Source: Coptodactyla brooksi (Eukaryota > Arthropoda > Insecta > Coleoptera > Scarabaeidae). From it: a stretch of DNA of 23,360 bases. Below are positions 1-9,524 of the stretch, piece after piece. The position numbers were made by a program, and so were the translations under genes. Position 1 is the first letter of the stretch, and each line of letters starts with the position of its first letter. Under the pieces are notes generated by a model. It ran no database searches. It saw only the letters and a list, made by a program, of their open reading frames with translations, and was not told the origin of the DNA. Location of the stretch: assembly GCA_033557675.1 (NCBI GenBank), contig JAWQRM010000386.1, positions 1 through 23,360 on the forward strand, written 5' to 3'.

Positions 1-760
1 GAATGCAATACCTTCTCTTAAGAGAAAGTAAAAATTAGTAATTTCAATAAAATACTGTTGTTAATTTTTTTAAATTTTGTATTTCTTAAAGATATCCAGA
101 TTTTCATAAAAACTTTTAATATTTTCATATTTTGTTTATTTGTTTAAAGGTGTCCCTAGCTTGTTCAATAGTACCCCTACACGGGGCAAGTTTGAACAGA
201 AATCTTTCAGATTTTTAAAGCCTCATAACGTATTTAATTTATTTGAAAAATTTTTAATTTTTGGTTCATATGACGAAGAAACACATTGTTTTTCTCCTGT
301 AATGTTTAAAATGCAATAAATATAATTCAAGTAAGAAATATGCTGGTGTTCTAAAAAAATGTTCAAACGTGCCCCTCTCTCCCCTAAATGGCATAACCAA
401 CCGAACACAAATGAACACGAATGCAATACCTTCTCTTAAGAGAAAGTAAAAATTAGTAATTTCAATAAAATACTGTTGTTAATTTTTTTAAATTTTGTAT
501 TTCTTAAAGATATCCAGTTTTTCATAAAAACTTTTAATATTTTCATATTTTGTTTATTTGTTTAAAGGTGTCCCTAGCTTGTTCAATAGTACCCCTACAT
601 GGGGCAAGTTTGAACAGAAATCTTTCAGATTTTTAAAGCCTCATAACGTATTTAATTTATTTGAAAAACTTTTAATTTTTGAAGAAATATAATCAAAGTA
701 AGAAATATGCTGATGTTCTAAAAAAATGTTCAAACGTGCCCCTCTCTCCCCTAAATGGCA
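1..760. repeat. Two-copy tandem repeat, period 418 bp
   Basis: The block starting GAATGCAATACC at 1 starts again at 419 and runs nearly identically to about 760. The second copy has lost about 55 bp (copy 1 around 262-320) and differs by a few substitutions. Each unit holds GGGGCAAGTTTGAACA (183-198; 601-616) and its near-perfect inverted partner TGTTCAAACGTGCCCC (359-374; 727-742; 15 of 16 pair), so a foldback or MITE-like module of about 190 bp may be embedded in it. A third, weaker inverted partner lies at 163-177. No coding capacity is visible; the small minus-strand ORF across 223-426 is not protein-like. The family is not recognised. Confidence 0.9.
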
Positions 761-832
761 TAACACATCGGGTCACTGTGACCCGAAGGACTACAAGCGT
801 ACAGTAAAACTAAGGAGAACAGCAGGGTTTAA
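761..832. repeat. Short palindromic repeat segment, copy 1
   Basis: It contains CGGGTCAC-T-GTGACCCG, a perfect 8 bp inverted repeat, followed by about 45 bp that recur at 5476-5540. The two places share GACCCGAAG, CTACAAG, AGTAAAACTAAGGA and AACAGC. Both copies lie downstream of a block that opens with GAATGCAATAC and the TCTCTTAAGAGA palindrome, so the two sequences probably belong to one repeat family. The class is unknown. Confidence 0.6.
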
Positions 833-2340
833 GAATGCTTGTTTCGAAAGATCGATTGGATTACGATTAAGTTATAAATAAATTTTGCCGCCGCTAATTT
901 AACGGATAGACGAACAAAATTGCATTTAAGTTGAGAGAAAAAGTGACTAAATTGCCCGGAGGCTGCCGCTACATGCACAAGCTAAATATCAACGATTCCA
1001 TGACTTTACGTAATACTATTTCTACTTTCAAATACTGAGGCTGCGCAACGCATATTAGAGAGACCCCTTGTTTTTGGTACGAATATTGCGGATCTAATTG
1101 TCTTATTTTCCAAGCGATTAATATTAGAGATTATACGTTAAAGTGGAACGCGTAAAAGAAGAAAATTACACGTTTATTAGCAGTTTAATCACTTTCTCGG
1201 TTAAGTGAAATTTTCACATGTTATAGTACGTGAATAATTCGAATAAAGCAAATATGTAGGTCAATTGGTAAGTAGTAATAATTTCGGTAACGTAAGGTAT
1301 ACGTACACAATTTCCAGCACTGGTAACCCCTAACACGAAACAAACTTATTCACACAAAAGTTCTGTTTTCTATGCCATTCTATTGCGTCGGTTATCTCGC
1401 GTCGCATTCAAAGAGTACAAAGTCACGATGGAACTGTAAAACTACGCAACACGGCGCGTTCCGAACGAAGACTGACCGTACAGTGAGAGAACCCAGATTT
1501 TGATATCACCGGTTACTTTCATGGCTTTCATAGTGTTGCGCCTCGCGACCACTTTGCGTGAAGAGTTTAACGTTACCGGTGGTAACTGTGCATCGAGAAT
1601 GCCCACTAAAACCTCTCTTAGGCGACTTTAAAGACTAAAAGTTTATTATTCGAACGTAGCACGAATTTTGTCGACGTCGGTACATCGGATTCTATTGCGG
1701 ACGAAGGCATAACGGAATCTTTTGCAAACGTACCGTTATTTTTCCTTTTCGCATAAACGAGTCGGCGATTAAATTAATCGTCACCTATGAATCTAATAAC
1801 AGCCGTTCGTTTCTCCCCAATAAAAAAGAAACTGGCACAACAATAACTTTAATAACTCTTTTGTCATTATTATTCGCGTCTTTTATTGCGATTGCGTCGA
1901 TAAAATTTTCATTTCAATATTCCGTATCACGACTACCGATTATGTAAGTCTCTCGGGTACGCGGCATTACAATTAAAAAAACCGTACAGGTGCCTTCTAT
2001 TCCTTCGAAATTGCTTACGTAATCTCGTGATTTCTCTTTCATGAAGCGATTGCCAAAATAGGGGGGTCGTTTTATAATGGCTTCCTACTTTAAACTGACA
2101 CAGAGCGTTCAATTTATCAACCAATGCAGGTGTACTTCCAATTCGCTAATTTCTGAGAGTGTAATACCGCACACGACTTTCTCCTACACTTATGGGGCCG
2201 TATTCATGAAAAAAGGAATACGCTTACAGTCGGAAAATATGAAGGAAATCCTATTGTGTGGAAAAAACGTAATATCAGTATATTTAATTTGTTTAAGAAA
2301 TTTTGCAATTTCAGTAGGAATATCGATAAATGCCCTCTAG
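833..2340. other. Unclassified, relatively CpG-rich intergenic DNA
   Basis: There is no convincing gene here. Frames are broken every few dozen codons apart from a 63-codon minus-strand frame (1933-2124) and an 87-codon plus-strand frame (2077-2340), which overlap and match nothing I know. CpG is commoner here than in the flanking repeats (roughly 1330-1780), which suggests older single-copy DNA rather than a young AT-rich repeat. A perfect inverted motif, CGATTAAATTAATCG (1766-1780), carries two ATTA cores. The segment GCACACGACTTTCTCCTAC (about 2170) resembles GCACATGACTTTCTCTTAC near 2960, so a repeat boundary may lie near 2130-2200. Confidence 0.4.
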
Positions 2341-2991
2341 TGAGGACACACCAAATTACAATCACCATAAATAAGGTGACTTTTGTTGCCCAAGAAAATT
2401 CCTTTCAACGACGCTAAGTTTGTTGAAAAGCTTTCAGTCGTTTTCAAGTTACAGATGTTTATTTATATAAACATTTGGACACTCCCCACCACTTTATTTC
2501 TAGAAATGGGGTAAAACATGTTTAACAAAACAGACTCGAATTTATCTCAGCTTTAAAAAGTATATTTGTTTGTTATCTTAATAGGGCGGATTTTGAGAAA
2601 TACCACATTTTTAAATTCAAAATGGAGGTTACACCCACTAACGACCATCTTAACAACTTCAAAATAATTTCTTAGATTTTCTTTTGACCATTTTAGTCGT
2701 AAATTTTTTACTGTAAATCTCAACAATGAGTAGTTACCGAGATGAGTACTTTGCATGCTTATTTGACCACCCTGTACAAGAGAAGACTATTTCTGGAAGA
2801 ATTGGGCAAACTGATGGTAATTATATGTGATGTCAAGAGAACATAAATCTGGTACTCAACAAGCTACTGTCCTAATGAAGAAAAGTCAAGATCAACGTGG
2901 CGAAGTAGCGGTGGCATCTACATCTGGTGCAGTCAGTAAAAACTAGCAGATGTGACATCGCACATGACTTTCTCTTACGACGATCCTGATT
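2341..2991. other. AT-rich repeat-like DNA, no gene
   Basis: No coding signal is seen. The stretch holds ACCACCCTGTACA (near 2767), the kind of end often seen in short insect DNA repeats, and a second segment (2950-2975) similar to 2160-2185. It runs directly into the dispersed repeat copy that starts near 2992 with ACACCCTGTATATTCC. The minus-strand 67-codon frame at 2553-2756 has low-complexity composition and is not called. Confidence 0.35.
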
Positions 2992-3345
2992 TAAAGCAGA
3001 ACACCCTGTATATTCCAAAATAGTTTTGAAATGGTTAAGAATTCGATATTATGCAACTTTTATTTGAAACAAGTTTTTCTAAAGAGAGCAATACCTGAGA
3101 TTAAGAGTATACTTATCCTCTTGCCTCATAGGACTGTTTTTATTGTTAATTATGCTTATAACTCGAGAACTGTTGACTTTAAGCATGTACTATCCTTATA
3201 GTTTTTTACTCGAAATTTTATTTAGATTACAAAAATATATTTCGTTCCAAAAAAATTGAAAAAAATCAAAAAATTTTTAGTTTAAGTATCTCAATCATAT
3301 GTACAATTTTCAGAAATCCTTATTGTGACCAAATTGTATAATTCT
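2992..3345. repeat. Dispersed ~345 bp repeat, copy A
   Basis: It aligns along its whole length with 4740-5085. Shared blocks in order are CCTGTATATTCCAAAAT or a near variant, TTTATTTGAAACAA, TTTTTCTAAAGA, GAGATTAAGA, TCGAGAACTGTTGA, TTTAAGCATG, ATAGTTTTTTACTC, CATATGTACAATTTT and TTATTGTGACCA. No ORF is conserved between the copies, so this is a non-coding repeat or the non-coding end of a larger element. Confidence 0.85.
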
Positions 3346-3922
3346 TAGCTTGTATGTAAAGTATTACGTTATATTCTTGAGACCGCAAGAATTACGTGTG
3401 ATGGTAACAAATGTTTAAGTTTGTTAAGATCAACTAAATATAATTTAATCTCCAACGAACTATGGATAAAACACCAAGTATGGATAAAACAACAAATGAA
3501 CTGATTGGCTTCATTTAAAACAACTAAACCTTATTTTCCAGTAAAATTTAACAAATTTCGATTGAAAATAAACCCTAAGTACCAGTAAACTTACCAAATT
3601 TTTCGTTTTAAATATTTTACTGTTGCAGAATTAAAATGCTGAATTATTTCTCTTCAATTGGTGCATTATTCTTGACCGGTTTCAATGCCATCCTTCCATT
3701 TTTAAGAAACAAAAAGGTTTTCTTCAATGAGAATTAATACATTTATACAATTCGTGATTGTGGGAAACCTCTTTTAGTTTCAATAACGGGCGAGTTTGTA
3801 TAATTAACTAAGGACAGGAAAAAGGTCATAAAATGAACGTAAAGCAATTAAAGAACGATTTAAACCCATTAAAGAAAAATAATTTCGCACTTTTCCAACT
3901 TTATTCATATTTATTTTTCCTC
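3346..3922. other. AT-rich DNA, nothing recognised
   Basis: No gene, RNA or strong repeat is seen. A short local duplication of TATGGATAAAACA occurs near 3462 and 3479. Confidence 0.4.
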
Positions 3923-4583
3923 AATGTAGGATATATGGAGAAATTTAGCTAATTAACACCCCAGAAATGTTGTCAATGCATCTTGATCGATGCCAAATAA
4001 TGAATAAATGTGTACTAATGACAAATAAACAATTAACAAAACCAGTTTTAAACTTGTACTTTAAATCATAACTTTCTTATTTATTTTTATCTCTCTGACT
4101 GTCTCTATGTGCAAATATATGAAAAAAAATGACATTATTTTTCTTTCTTTTCAACGATAAAAAAATTGAAACATAATTAAACCCATAATTAAAACATAGT
4201 TAATGGTTTAAATATAAAAAAATGGTAAAAAAATCCATTCATCATATTCCTTAATGTAGGATATATGAAGAAATTTATCTAATTAATACCCCAGAAATGT
4301 TTTCAATCCATCTTAATCGATGCCAGATAATGAATAAATGTGTACTAATAATAAATAAACAATTAATAAAACCAGTTTTAAACTTGTACTTTAAATCATA
4401 ACTTTCTTATTTATTTTTACCTGTCTGTCTGTCTGTACATGTACGTATATGAAGAAAAATGACATTATTTTTCTTTCTTTTCAACGATAAAAAAATTAAA
4501 ACATAATTAAACCCACAATTAAAACATAGTTAATTGACCTTGGTTTAAATATAAAAAAATGGTAAAAAAAAATTCCATTCATA
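3923..4583. repeat. Tandem duplication, period 330 bp
   Basis: AATGTAGGATATATG begins at 3923 and again at 4253. The two units stay similar to their ends (CCATTCAT at about 4236 and 4576), with scattered substitutions. The main difference is a short pyrimidine-rich stretch that reads as irregular CTCT/CTGT in unit 1 and as repeated CTGT in unit 2. There is no coding potential. Two copies at exactly this spacing suggest a local segmental duplication rather than a satellite. Confidence 0.9.
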
Positions 4584-4739
4584 CCTGTCATGTTTTTCCA
4601 AAAATACTTAATAACACCCAAAGGGTGCGATTTAGAACTGATATATAAATAATTAAAGTGGCCCTCAAATCTTATATGGACTCCAAAAATATCATAATAT
4701 ACAAGTTGTTCCATTTAAAAGTCTGAAGTTGGATAATTT

Positions 4740-5085
4740 TTAGAATAAACCGAACACCTTGTATATTCCAAAATGGTTACAAATTGTGAAGAGTTCGAGT
4801 CATGCAACCTTTATTTGAAACAATTTTTTCTAAAGAAAACAATACCCGAGATTAAGAACGAAATATCCTCTTACCCCATAGTACTTTTTTTATTATGAAT
4901 TTTGCTTATAATTCGAGAACTGTTGATTTTAAGCATGCACTATCCTGATAGTTTTTTACTCACAAATTTATGTAAATTACATTATATCTTGTTGGAAAAA
5001 GTTGTAAATAAATCAAAAATTTTTAAGGTTAAGTACCTCAACCATATGTACAATTTTTACGAAATCTTTATTGTGACCAGATTAC
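4740..5085. repeat. Dispersed ~345 bp repeat, copy B
   Basis: This is the second long copy of the family seen at 2992-3345. It continues past the end of copy A into TGACACACAGACGGACAG and a T-rich stretch that leads to the palindrome at 5247-5266. If that continuation belongs to the same element, copy A is the truncated one and the palindrome marks the element end. A shorter, more diverged piece lies at 13743-13860. Confidence 0.8.
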
Positions 5086-5246
5086 TTGTATGTACCGTAC
5101 TGTTTTACCCAGTCTAACGTGGCAAGCTAAAAGTGACACACAGACGGACAGACCAACCACCAAAAATAGTATAGGTAGGGTACAAAAAGCCTAATTCGTC
5201 AAGATCCATCAAAACCTCGACATCAATTTTTTTTTGCGAATGCAAT

Positions 5247-5266
5247 ACTTTCTCTTAAGAGAAAGT
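5247..5266. repeat. Perfect 20 bp palindrome at a repeat end
   Basis: ACTTTCTCTTAAGAGAAAGT is its own reverse complement. The same sequence with one mismatch opens both units of the repeat at 1 and 419, each time preceded by GAATGCAATAC, so it is a family-specific terminal structure and not chance. Confidence 0.8.
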
Positions 5267-5475
5267 AATCAAAATGTGACAATAAAACAAGTATAACATG
5301 TAAATGTGATAAATACTTGTGTAAGGTGCAGGTGGTGTATTATTGTCATTAATGTAAAAATTAGGCAATAATTGATTTAAAAATACTAGGCAATAATTAG
5401 AATGCACGTCAGAATTTATTTGATATTCTCTTTTGTTTCGAGCTATTCTTGTCAATTCTCCTGCACCTGTATATA

Positions 5476-5540
5476 TCGGATCACTATGACCCGAAGCACT
5501 ACAAGTGTATAGTAAAACTAAGGAAAACAGCTGGGTTAAC
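5476..5540. repeat. Short palindromic repeat segment, copy 2
   Basis: This is a diverged copy of 761-832. The hairpin arm is degraded to CGGATCAC-T-ATGACCCG, and the sequence continues through AAGCACTACAAG and AGTAAAACTAAGG. It ends in GGGTTAAC. Confidence 0.6.
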
Positions 5541-6000
5541 AAAATCTGCTCTTAATTCTTATCATAATATTGAGCAACTAGATTAACTGGCCAATTAGTC
5601 CTTGTATTAGTTTAGTAACGAAAAAAGTGATGCAGAAATGTGGAACGATTGTTCCAAATTCGCTCAACAACATTCCCATCGTTACAGTAAATGAAAATTA
5701 CAAAGTTCACCGTCAGATTATTCACAAAATATATAGAAGATGTGTTATACTATATTATACTATTAAGGATTGTATAAATATATGTCTATATACACTAGTG
5801 GAATTAATTGTGGACACTTTAAATAAAAAAATGTTTTTTCTTTGATAATTGTGCAAAGAAATTATATTATGCTACACCAAATAAACACTGTAATGTTTTT
5901 ATTTTAATCTATGACGAGCTTATATAATATTTTAATACAATTTGTCACACAAATACTTAATGCATTCTACACAATAAAAATTTTCTCTTTTTAAATTAAA
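5541..6000. other. AT-rich DNA, one unrecognised 72-codon frame
   Basis: A plus-strand frame at 5627-5845 is open for 72 codons but resembles no family I recognise, and its composition (Ile, Asn, Tyr and Lys rich) is what AT-rich DNA gives by chance. Nothing else is seen. Confidence 0.3.
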
Positions 6001-6480
6001 TCATGTGTTATTGGAAACTGTGAATTATTCGAAGATTCTGGACCACAGACAAAACTCAAGGAAATTTGCATCCATCACTATTTAGGTTCCAATTGCAGCA
6101 CAACGGCCACTATTAAAGTGAAATTGGAGGATTTATGCCCATCAAATTATGTAGCTGCCCTGGGGCATCGGCCAAATTACTCTGCGTCGTGGATTAGGTC
6201 GGTTTCGGGATATTACTGCAGCGATTAATTTGAAATGCGCCTAAGGCAATTGCAACGGTTCCATATCCCTAAACCATTGTGTGCGGGATTAATTAAATTA
6301 TAACAAACCGCCCCGAAACTGTAGGGTTTCGAAGGAGAAAACGTCTACCGGAAAATTATCATTTTAAGCGTTTCAACCTTAGCGAACTTGCGGTCGGTGT
6401 TCGATTTCGGTTTTAAATATAACCACGGGCGTACGAATTGCGTGATTTATTTATGAGGTCAGTATACGGGATAAACAAAG
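6001..6480. promoter_or_regulatory. Candidate conserved non-coding element
   Basis: The block stands out from its surroundings by balanced base composition and lack of open frames. Homeodomain-type sites cluster in it: GGATTAG (6192), GATTAATTTG (6223) and GGGATTAATTAAATTATAA (6287). GGATTA/TAATCC cores are the class bound by Otx/Bicoid-type homeodomains and TAATTA by Antp-type ones; that is general knowledge, not evidence of function here. A decayed unique segment is the alternative. Confidence 0.3.
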
Positions 6481-7094
6481 AACCGCGATTGAAATTTTAA
6501 TACGTAAAAATAAATGTTCGACAAAATAGAACGTGCTCGTGAAACTGTAAACATATCGTGCGATTTTAATTGAAATAATTAAAGATTTACTGTACAAATG
6601 TGTAATAGAGATATAGATAGTTAAATATTTCTTTTTAATTTCCTTTACCTGCGTCCGTACTTTTTGACCCGGTGGGTAAAAGGACAAGGTTGTACCCCTG
6701 AGAAATTATAGCCCTTCAAAGTGAAGCTGAACATTTCAACAATAATTAATACCTTAATAATACCTTAACTTAGGAAACCCAAATTTGGCAAACGTTCTGA
6801 GTGTATTAAAGGCATTTATCTTTTTGTAAATAGAGGTCAGTTAAAGAATTTTAAAGGGTTGATTTGGGACAATGCACCCTTAATTTACAACAGAATTTTT
6901 TAGCCTGTGGGCGGATTTAATATATTATTATTCTAATATTATGGGAAATATTTGGTTTTTTTTTATTAATATGTCATTAATGGTACATCTTGCATTTTAC
7001 TTTTAATTCCACAATACTAAGAAGGGTAATGTGTAATGTTATAATAGAGATAAGATATAATGCTTGACCTGTTTTAATTGGAGGATTTAATTTT
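6481..7094. other. AT-rich DNA, no gene seen
   Basis: There are no supported coding, RNA or repeat features. The 78-codon minus-strand frame at 6451-6687 lacks recognisable motifs. The stretch ends at the inverted repeat of the Tc1/mariner element. Confidence 0.4.
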
Positions 7095-7193
7095 GGAGGA
7101 ACGCACCAAATTTCAGGAGTATATTATATACATAAAAATAATCCAAAAAAAACTCATATGTTCTTATCCGATTTGTATTTGTTTTCAAGTTAT
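7095..7193. repeat. Left terminal inverted repeat of the Tc1/mariner element
   Basis: About 97 bp pair with 8434-8530. Matching blocks include GGAGGAACGCACCAA, TTCAGGAGT, ATACATAAAAATAAT, TATGTTCTTAT, GATTTGTAT and GTTTTCAAGTTA. Differences are scattered substitutions and small gaps. The repeat reaches the stop codon of the transposase at 7190-7192. Confidence 0.92.
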
Positions 7194-8255
7194 AGGGTAA
7201 AACAAAATTTGTAGTGTTCTTTTATTAAATGTTCAAAAACACCACCATTGACCTCTAAACATTTTCTGCTTCGTCTAAGAAGAGCACCTGTTGCTCTCCT
7301 AATTGATTCACTTCTGTTCATTTTAATATCGGCTGCAGTATTTCGAATGCATTGAATTAGTGCATCACGAGTGTCCACTTTCACTTTGTACACCTCATTT
7401 TTGAACCAACCCTATAAACAATAATCTAATGGTGTGAGGTCTGGGGATCTTAGAGGCCAATTTATAGGACGACCGCGACCAATCCAACGCCCTGGAAATA
7501 TTTCGTCCAAATGTGGCTTAACCTGTTGAGCGAAATGTGCAGGAGCTTCATCGTGCTAGTAGTACATTTGTATTCTGATGTTTAGAGGAACATTCTGTAG
7601 TAGGCCTTGTAATTCGTTTTGTAGAAAATTTAAGTAGTGGTCTCCTGTGAGGCGATTATCGAAAATGAAATGGCCAATTAAATAAGTATCAAGCTTACCA
7701 CACCACACGTTTACAGAAAACTTATGTTGAAAATACTTTCGACTGTTGCGTAGGGATTTTCGTCTGATCATACATGATAGTAATGAGGATTATTAATACC
7801 GTCACGGGTAAATGTTGCTTCATCCGTAAAAAGTATATGCGATACAACACGATGATTGTTAATTATCCACCGACAAAATTCCATACGTTTAGCATAATCT
7901 TCCGGTTGTAGGTGTTGTACTTCCTGTACATGATATGGATGTAAGCCTTGCTCGTGGAGTGTGTCTGTTACTCTTTTCTGTGGGATGCCCAATTGGGTAC
8001 TAGTTCTTCGTGAGCTGCTCCTTGCATCTTCTTCTACTAAATCCAGGATATTTCCTACTTCTTCTAAACCTTGTCGATTACCTCGTTCACGTGTTATGCT
8101 AACACTAGGAAGTTTGCTGGTCTCGCACAATTTGTTGAAAGCTCCGATCAAAACCGTTGACGATATTCTTCAACTGCAACTCTAGCATTTCCATTACACA
8201 ACCCGTAAACAAACACCATATTTGCATATTCTAAATTTGAATAAATGGCTGGCAT
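7190..8255 (-). pseudogene. Tc1/mariner DDE transposase, DD41D type, broken
   Basis: The best start is ATG at 8255-8253, reading MPAIYSNLEYANMVFVYG and then an N-terminal helix-turn-helix region (NGNARVAVEEYRQRF). A one-base shift near 8153 leads into the long frame 8151-7768, which ends with the first catalytic Asp (LFTDEATF). TGA where Trp is normal follows at about 7770, then another one-base shift near 7740. The next frame carries FSVNVWCG and is cut by TAG just before the second Asp (HDEAPAHF, about 7550). The third Asp is in SPDLTPLDY; I count 41 residues between these last two catalytic Asp, which matches the DD41D/rosa group. One more TAG follows before GWFKNEVYKV. The last 67 codons end at TAA 7190. 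With two frameshifts and three stops it cannot make transposase. Confidence 0.9.
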
Positions 8256-8433
8256 TTTGTAACACTTTAATCATATAAATTCGTAAATGTACGTCCAATC
8301 ACTGTCAAAATAAACTGACATATTGACAAAACAACAAAGTTATTACTTATTTTTGAACCCTGAACCTGGCATACTCTCATTTTGGGAAACTGTGCATACC
8401 AGTAGAACGCTCGATAATTTCCTTTGATTATGC

Positions 8434-8530
8434 TCTAACTTGAAAACATACAAATCAAATAAGAACATACGAGTTTTTTTATATTATTTTTATGTATAAA
8501 ATACACTCCTGAAGATTGGTGCGTTCCTCC
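8434..8530. repeat. Right terminal inverted repeat of the Tc1/mariner element
   Basis: This is the partner of the left repeat, ending TTGGTGCGTTCCTCC. About 180 bp of non-coding sequence separate it from the transposase start codon at 8255 and would be the 5' UTR and promoter region. Confidence 0.92.
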
Positions 8531-8748
8531 CGACATATACAGAATGTTAGCGAATTCATGTTACAACGTCCTAGGGTATATAGGGGAGGTTAAATAAAAT
8601 ATCTTTTACCGATAAACCTACAACCGAAAATGCCTCTCTTTAGAGATATGGACCAACAACTGTAAAATTTAGTATGCAAAGAAGCGATGGGAAATTATTA
8701 CATTTAAGTAATGGAATGTTGTTTTGAAAAAAAAACAAATATATTCGC
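8531..8748. other. Short AT-rich spacer between two elements
   Basis: It begins CGACATATACAGAATGTT, similar to ends of short insect repeats, and ends in an A-rich run (8727-8740) where the non-LTR element is inserted. No gene is seen. Confidence 0.3.
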
Positions 8749-8756
8749 GGGCACAC

Positions 8757-8778
8757 CACTCACGATATCAAGTGAGTG
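8757..8778. repeat. Hairpin in the 5' region of the LINE
   Basis: CACTCAC (8757-8763) and GTGAGTG (8772-8778) form a perfect 7 bp stem with an 8 nt loop, eight bases inside the apparent 5' end. Structured 5' UTRs occur in several LINE groups; function here is unknown. Confidence 0.5.
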
Positions 8779-8825
8779 AGGGAACCCGTATCGGGCTAGC
8801 TAAGGACGAGGAACGAGTAAAGTGA

Positions 8826-9523
8826 CTGTGCTCTGCTACCTCTTCAGTGCTCTCCCCAGGGGTCCATAAAAGAGCGAAGCAAGAGCAGGCCAGGACTGGA
8901 GCTAGTGACCCAACTAAGCTCAGTTATAAAGAGGCGGCTTCTAGTCATCTCCGGTTGGCGGTGATTAACCGTCGAAGCGAGCTTGGTAAGCTCGAGAAGG
9001 CTGTAGTGAATACACTACAGCTGGAACTAACCGAAACGTTAGTCGAAAAACCGGACAAACCGACGGAAGATGTACCCCCGCCGACGTTTAAGTCCATGTC
9101 CCACTCTGGACAGGTACTAAAGATCACCTGTAAGAGCGATACAGCCGCGGACTGGCTGAAGAAAACAATTGCGGTGCTTGCAATAAAGGATGACATCAAG
9201 CTCGCTGTTGTAATGGACGAACTACCACACTTGTCTAGAGTGCAGTTGTGGCTTCCTAAGACACCAGCTTATGTGGCCGACAACAATGTTGTGATTAAGT
9301 ATTTGGCACGTCATAATCCGCACTTTAATATCAAGCCTCTTTCGTCATGAGGTTAAGACCTATCCAGGCTCCAGCGGGCAACTGCTGGTGTTCGGAGTAG
9401 GGAGAAAAAATGCCACGAGGCTGAAGCAACATGGTGGAGAAATCGACTACCTGTTCGGCAGCTACAAGGTCAAGGTATCCTGGCTTCAAGATCCTGAAGA
9501 GAAAGTGGAAGATGCAAGGGAGG
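8826..9523 (+). pseudogene. LINE ORF1, gag-like (DUF4780-like), frameshifted
   Basis: The frame is open from 8826 after a TGA but has no ATG, so the normal N-terminus is missing or the start has mutated. A basic segment (KRAKQEQARTGASDPTKLSY) precedes the typical 'SYKEAASSHLRLAVI' box. Then comes the folded domain with WLKKTIAVLAI (about 9154), LAVVMDELPHLSRVQLWLP (about 9202) and a stretch ending RHNPHF. A one-base shift near 9335 creates the stop at 9348; the continuation FRHEVKTYPG...QLLVFGVG...FGSYKVKVSW runs in the next frame to about 9520. This layout resembles the insect DUF4780-type domain of RNA-binding ORF1 proteins. No CCHC knuckles are seen; they would lie in the part removed at the junction near 9518-9527. 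Confidence 0.75.
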
Positions 9524-9524
9524 C

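Larger units (their letters stand above)
7095..8530 (-). mobile_element. Tc1/mariner element, DD41D (rosa-like) group, defective
   Basis: The element is bounded by inverted repeats that both start GGAGGAACGCACCAA when read inwards, and it encloses one minus-strand transposase relic. Length (about 1.44 kb) and one-gene design fit Tc1/mariner. The expected TA target duplication is not directly next to GGAGG. A TA occurs 5 bp outside each end (7088-7089 and 8536-8537), so either the outer 5 bp have diverged or this spacing is chance. Confidence 0.9.

Noticed and set aside
1..760. CRISPR-like direct repeats
   Set aside because: Two long units, no short regular repeat-spacer pattern, and a eukaryotic context.
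1933..2124. Minus-strand 63-codon frame with PLFWQSLHEREITRLRKQF
   Set aside because: It resembles no family I know, lacks splice-site support that I could judge, and overlaps another open frame. It was kept only as a note in the region entry.
7088..8537. TA target-site duplication of the mariner element
   Set aside because: TA lies 5 bp outside each inverted repeat, but the 5 bp differ between sides and TA is common in AT-rich DNA, so it is not asserted.
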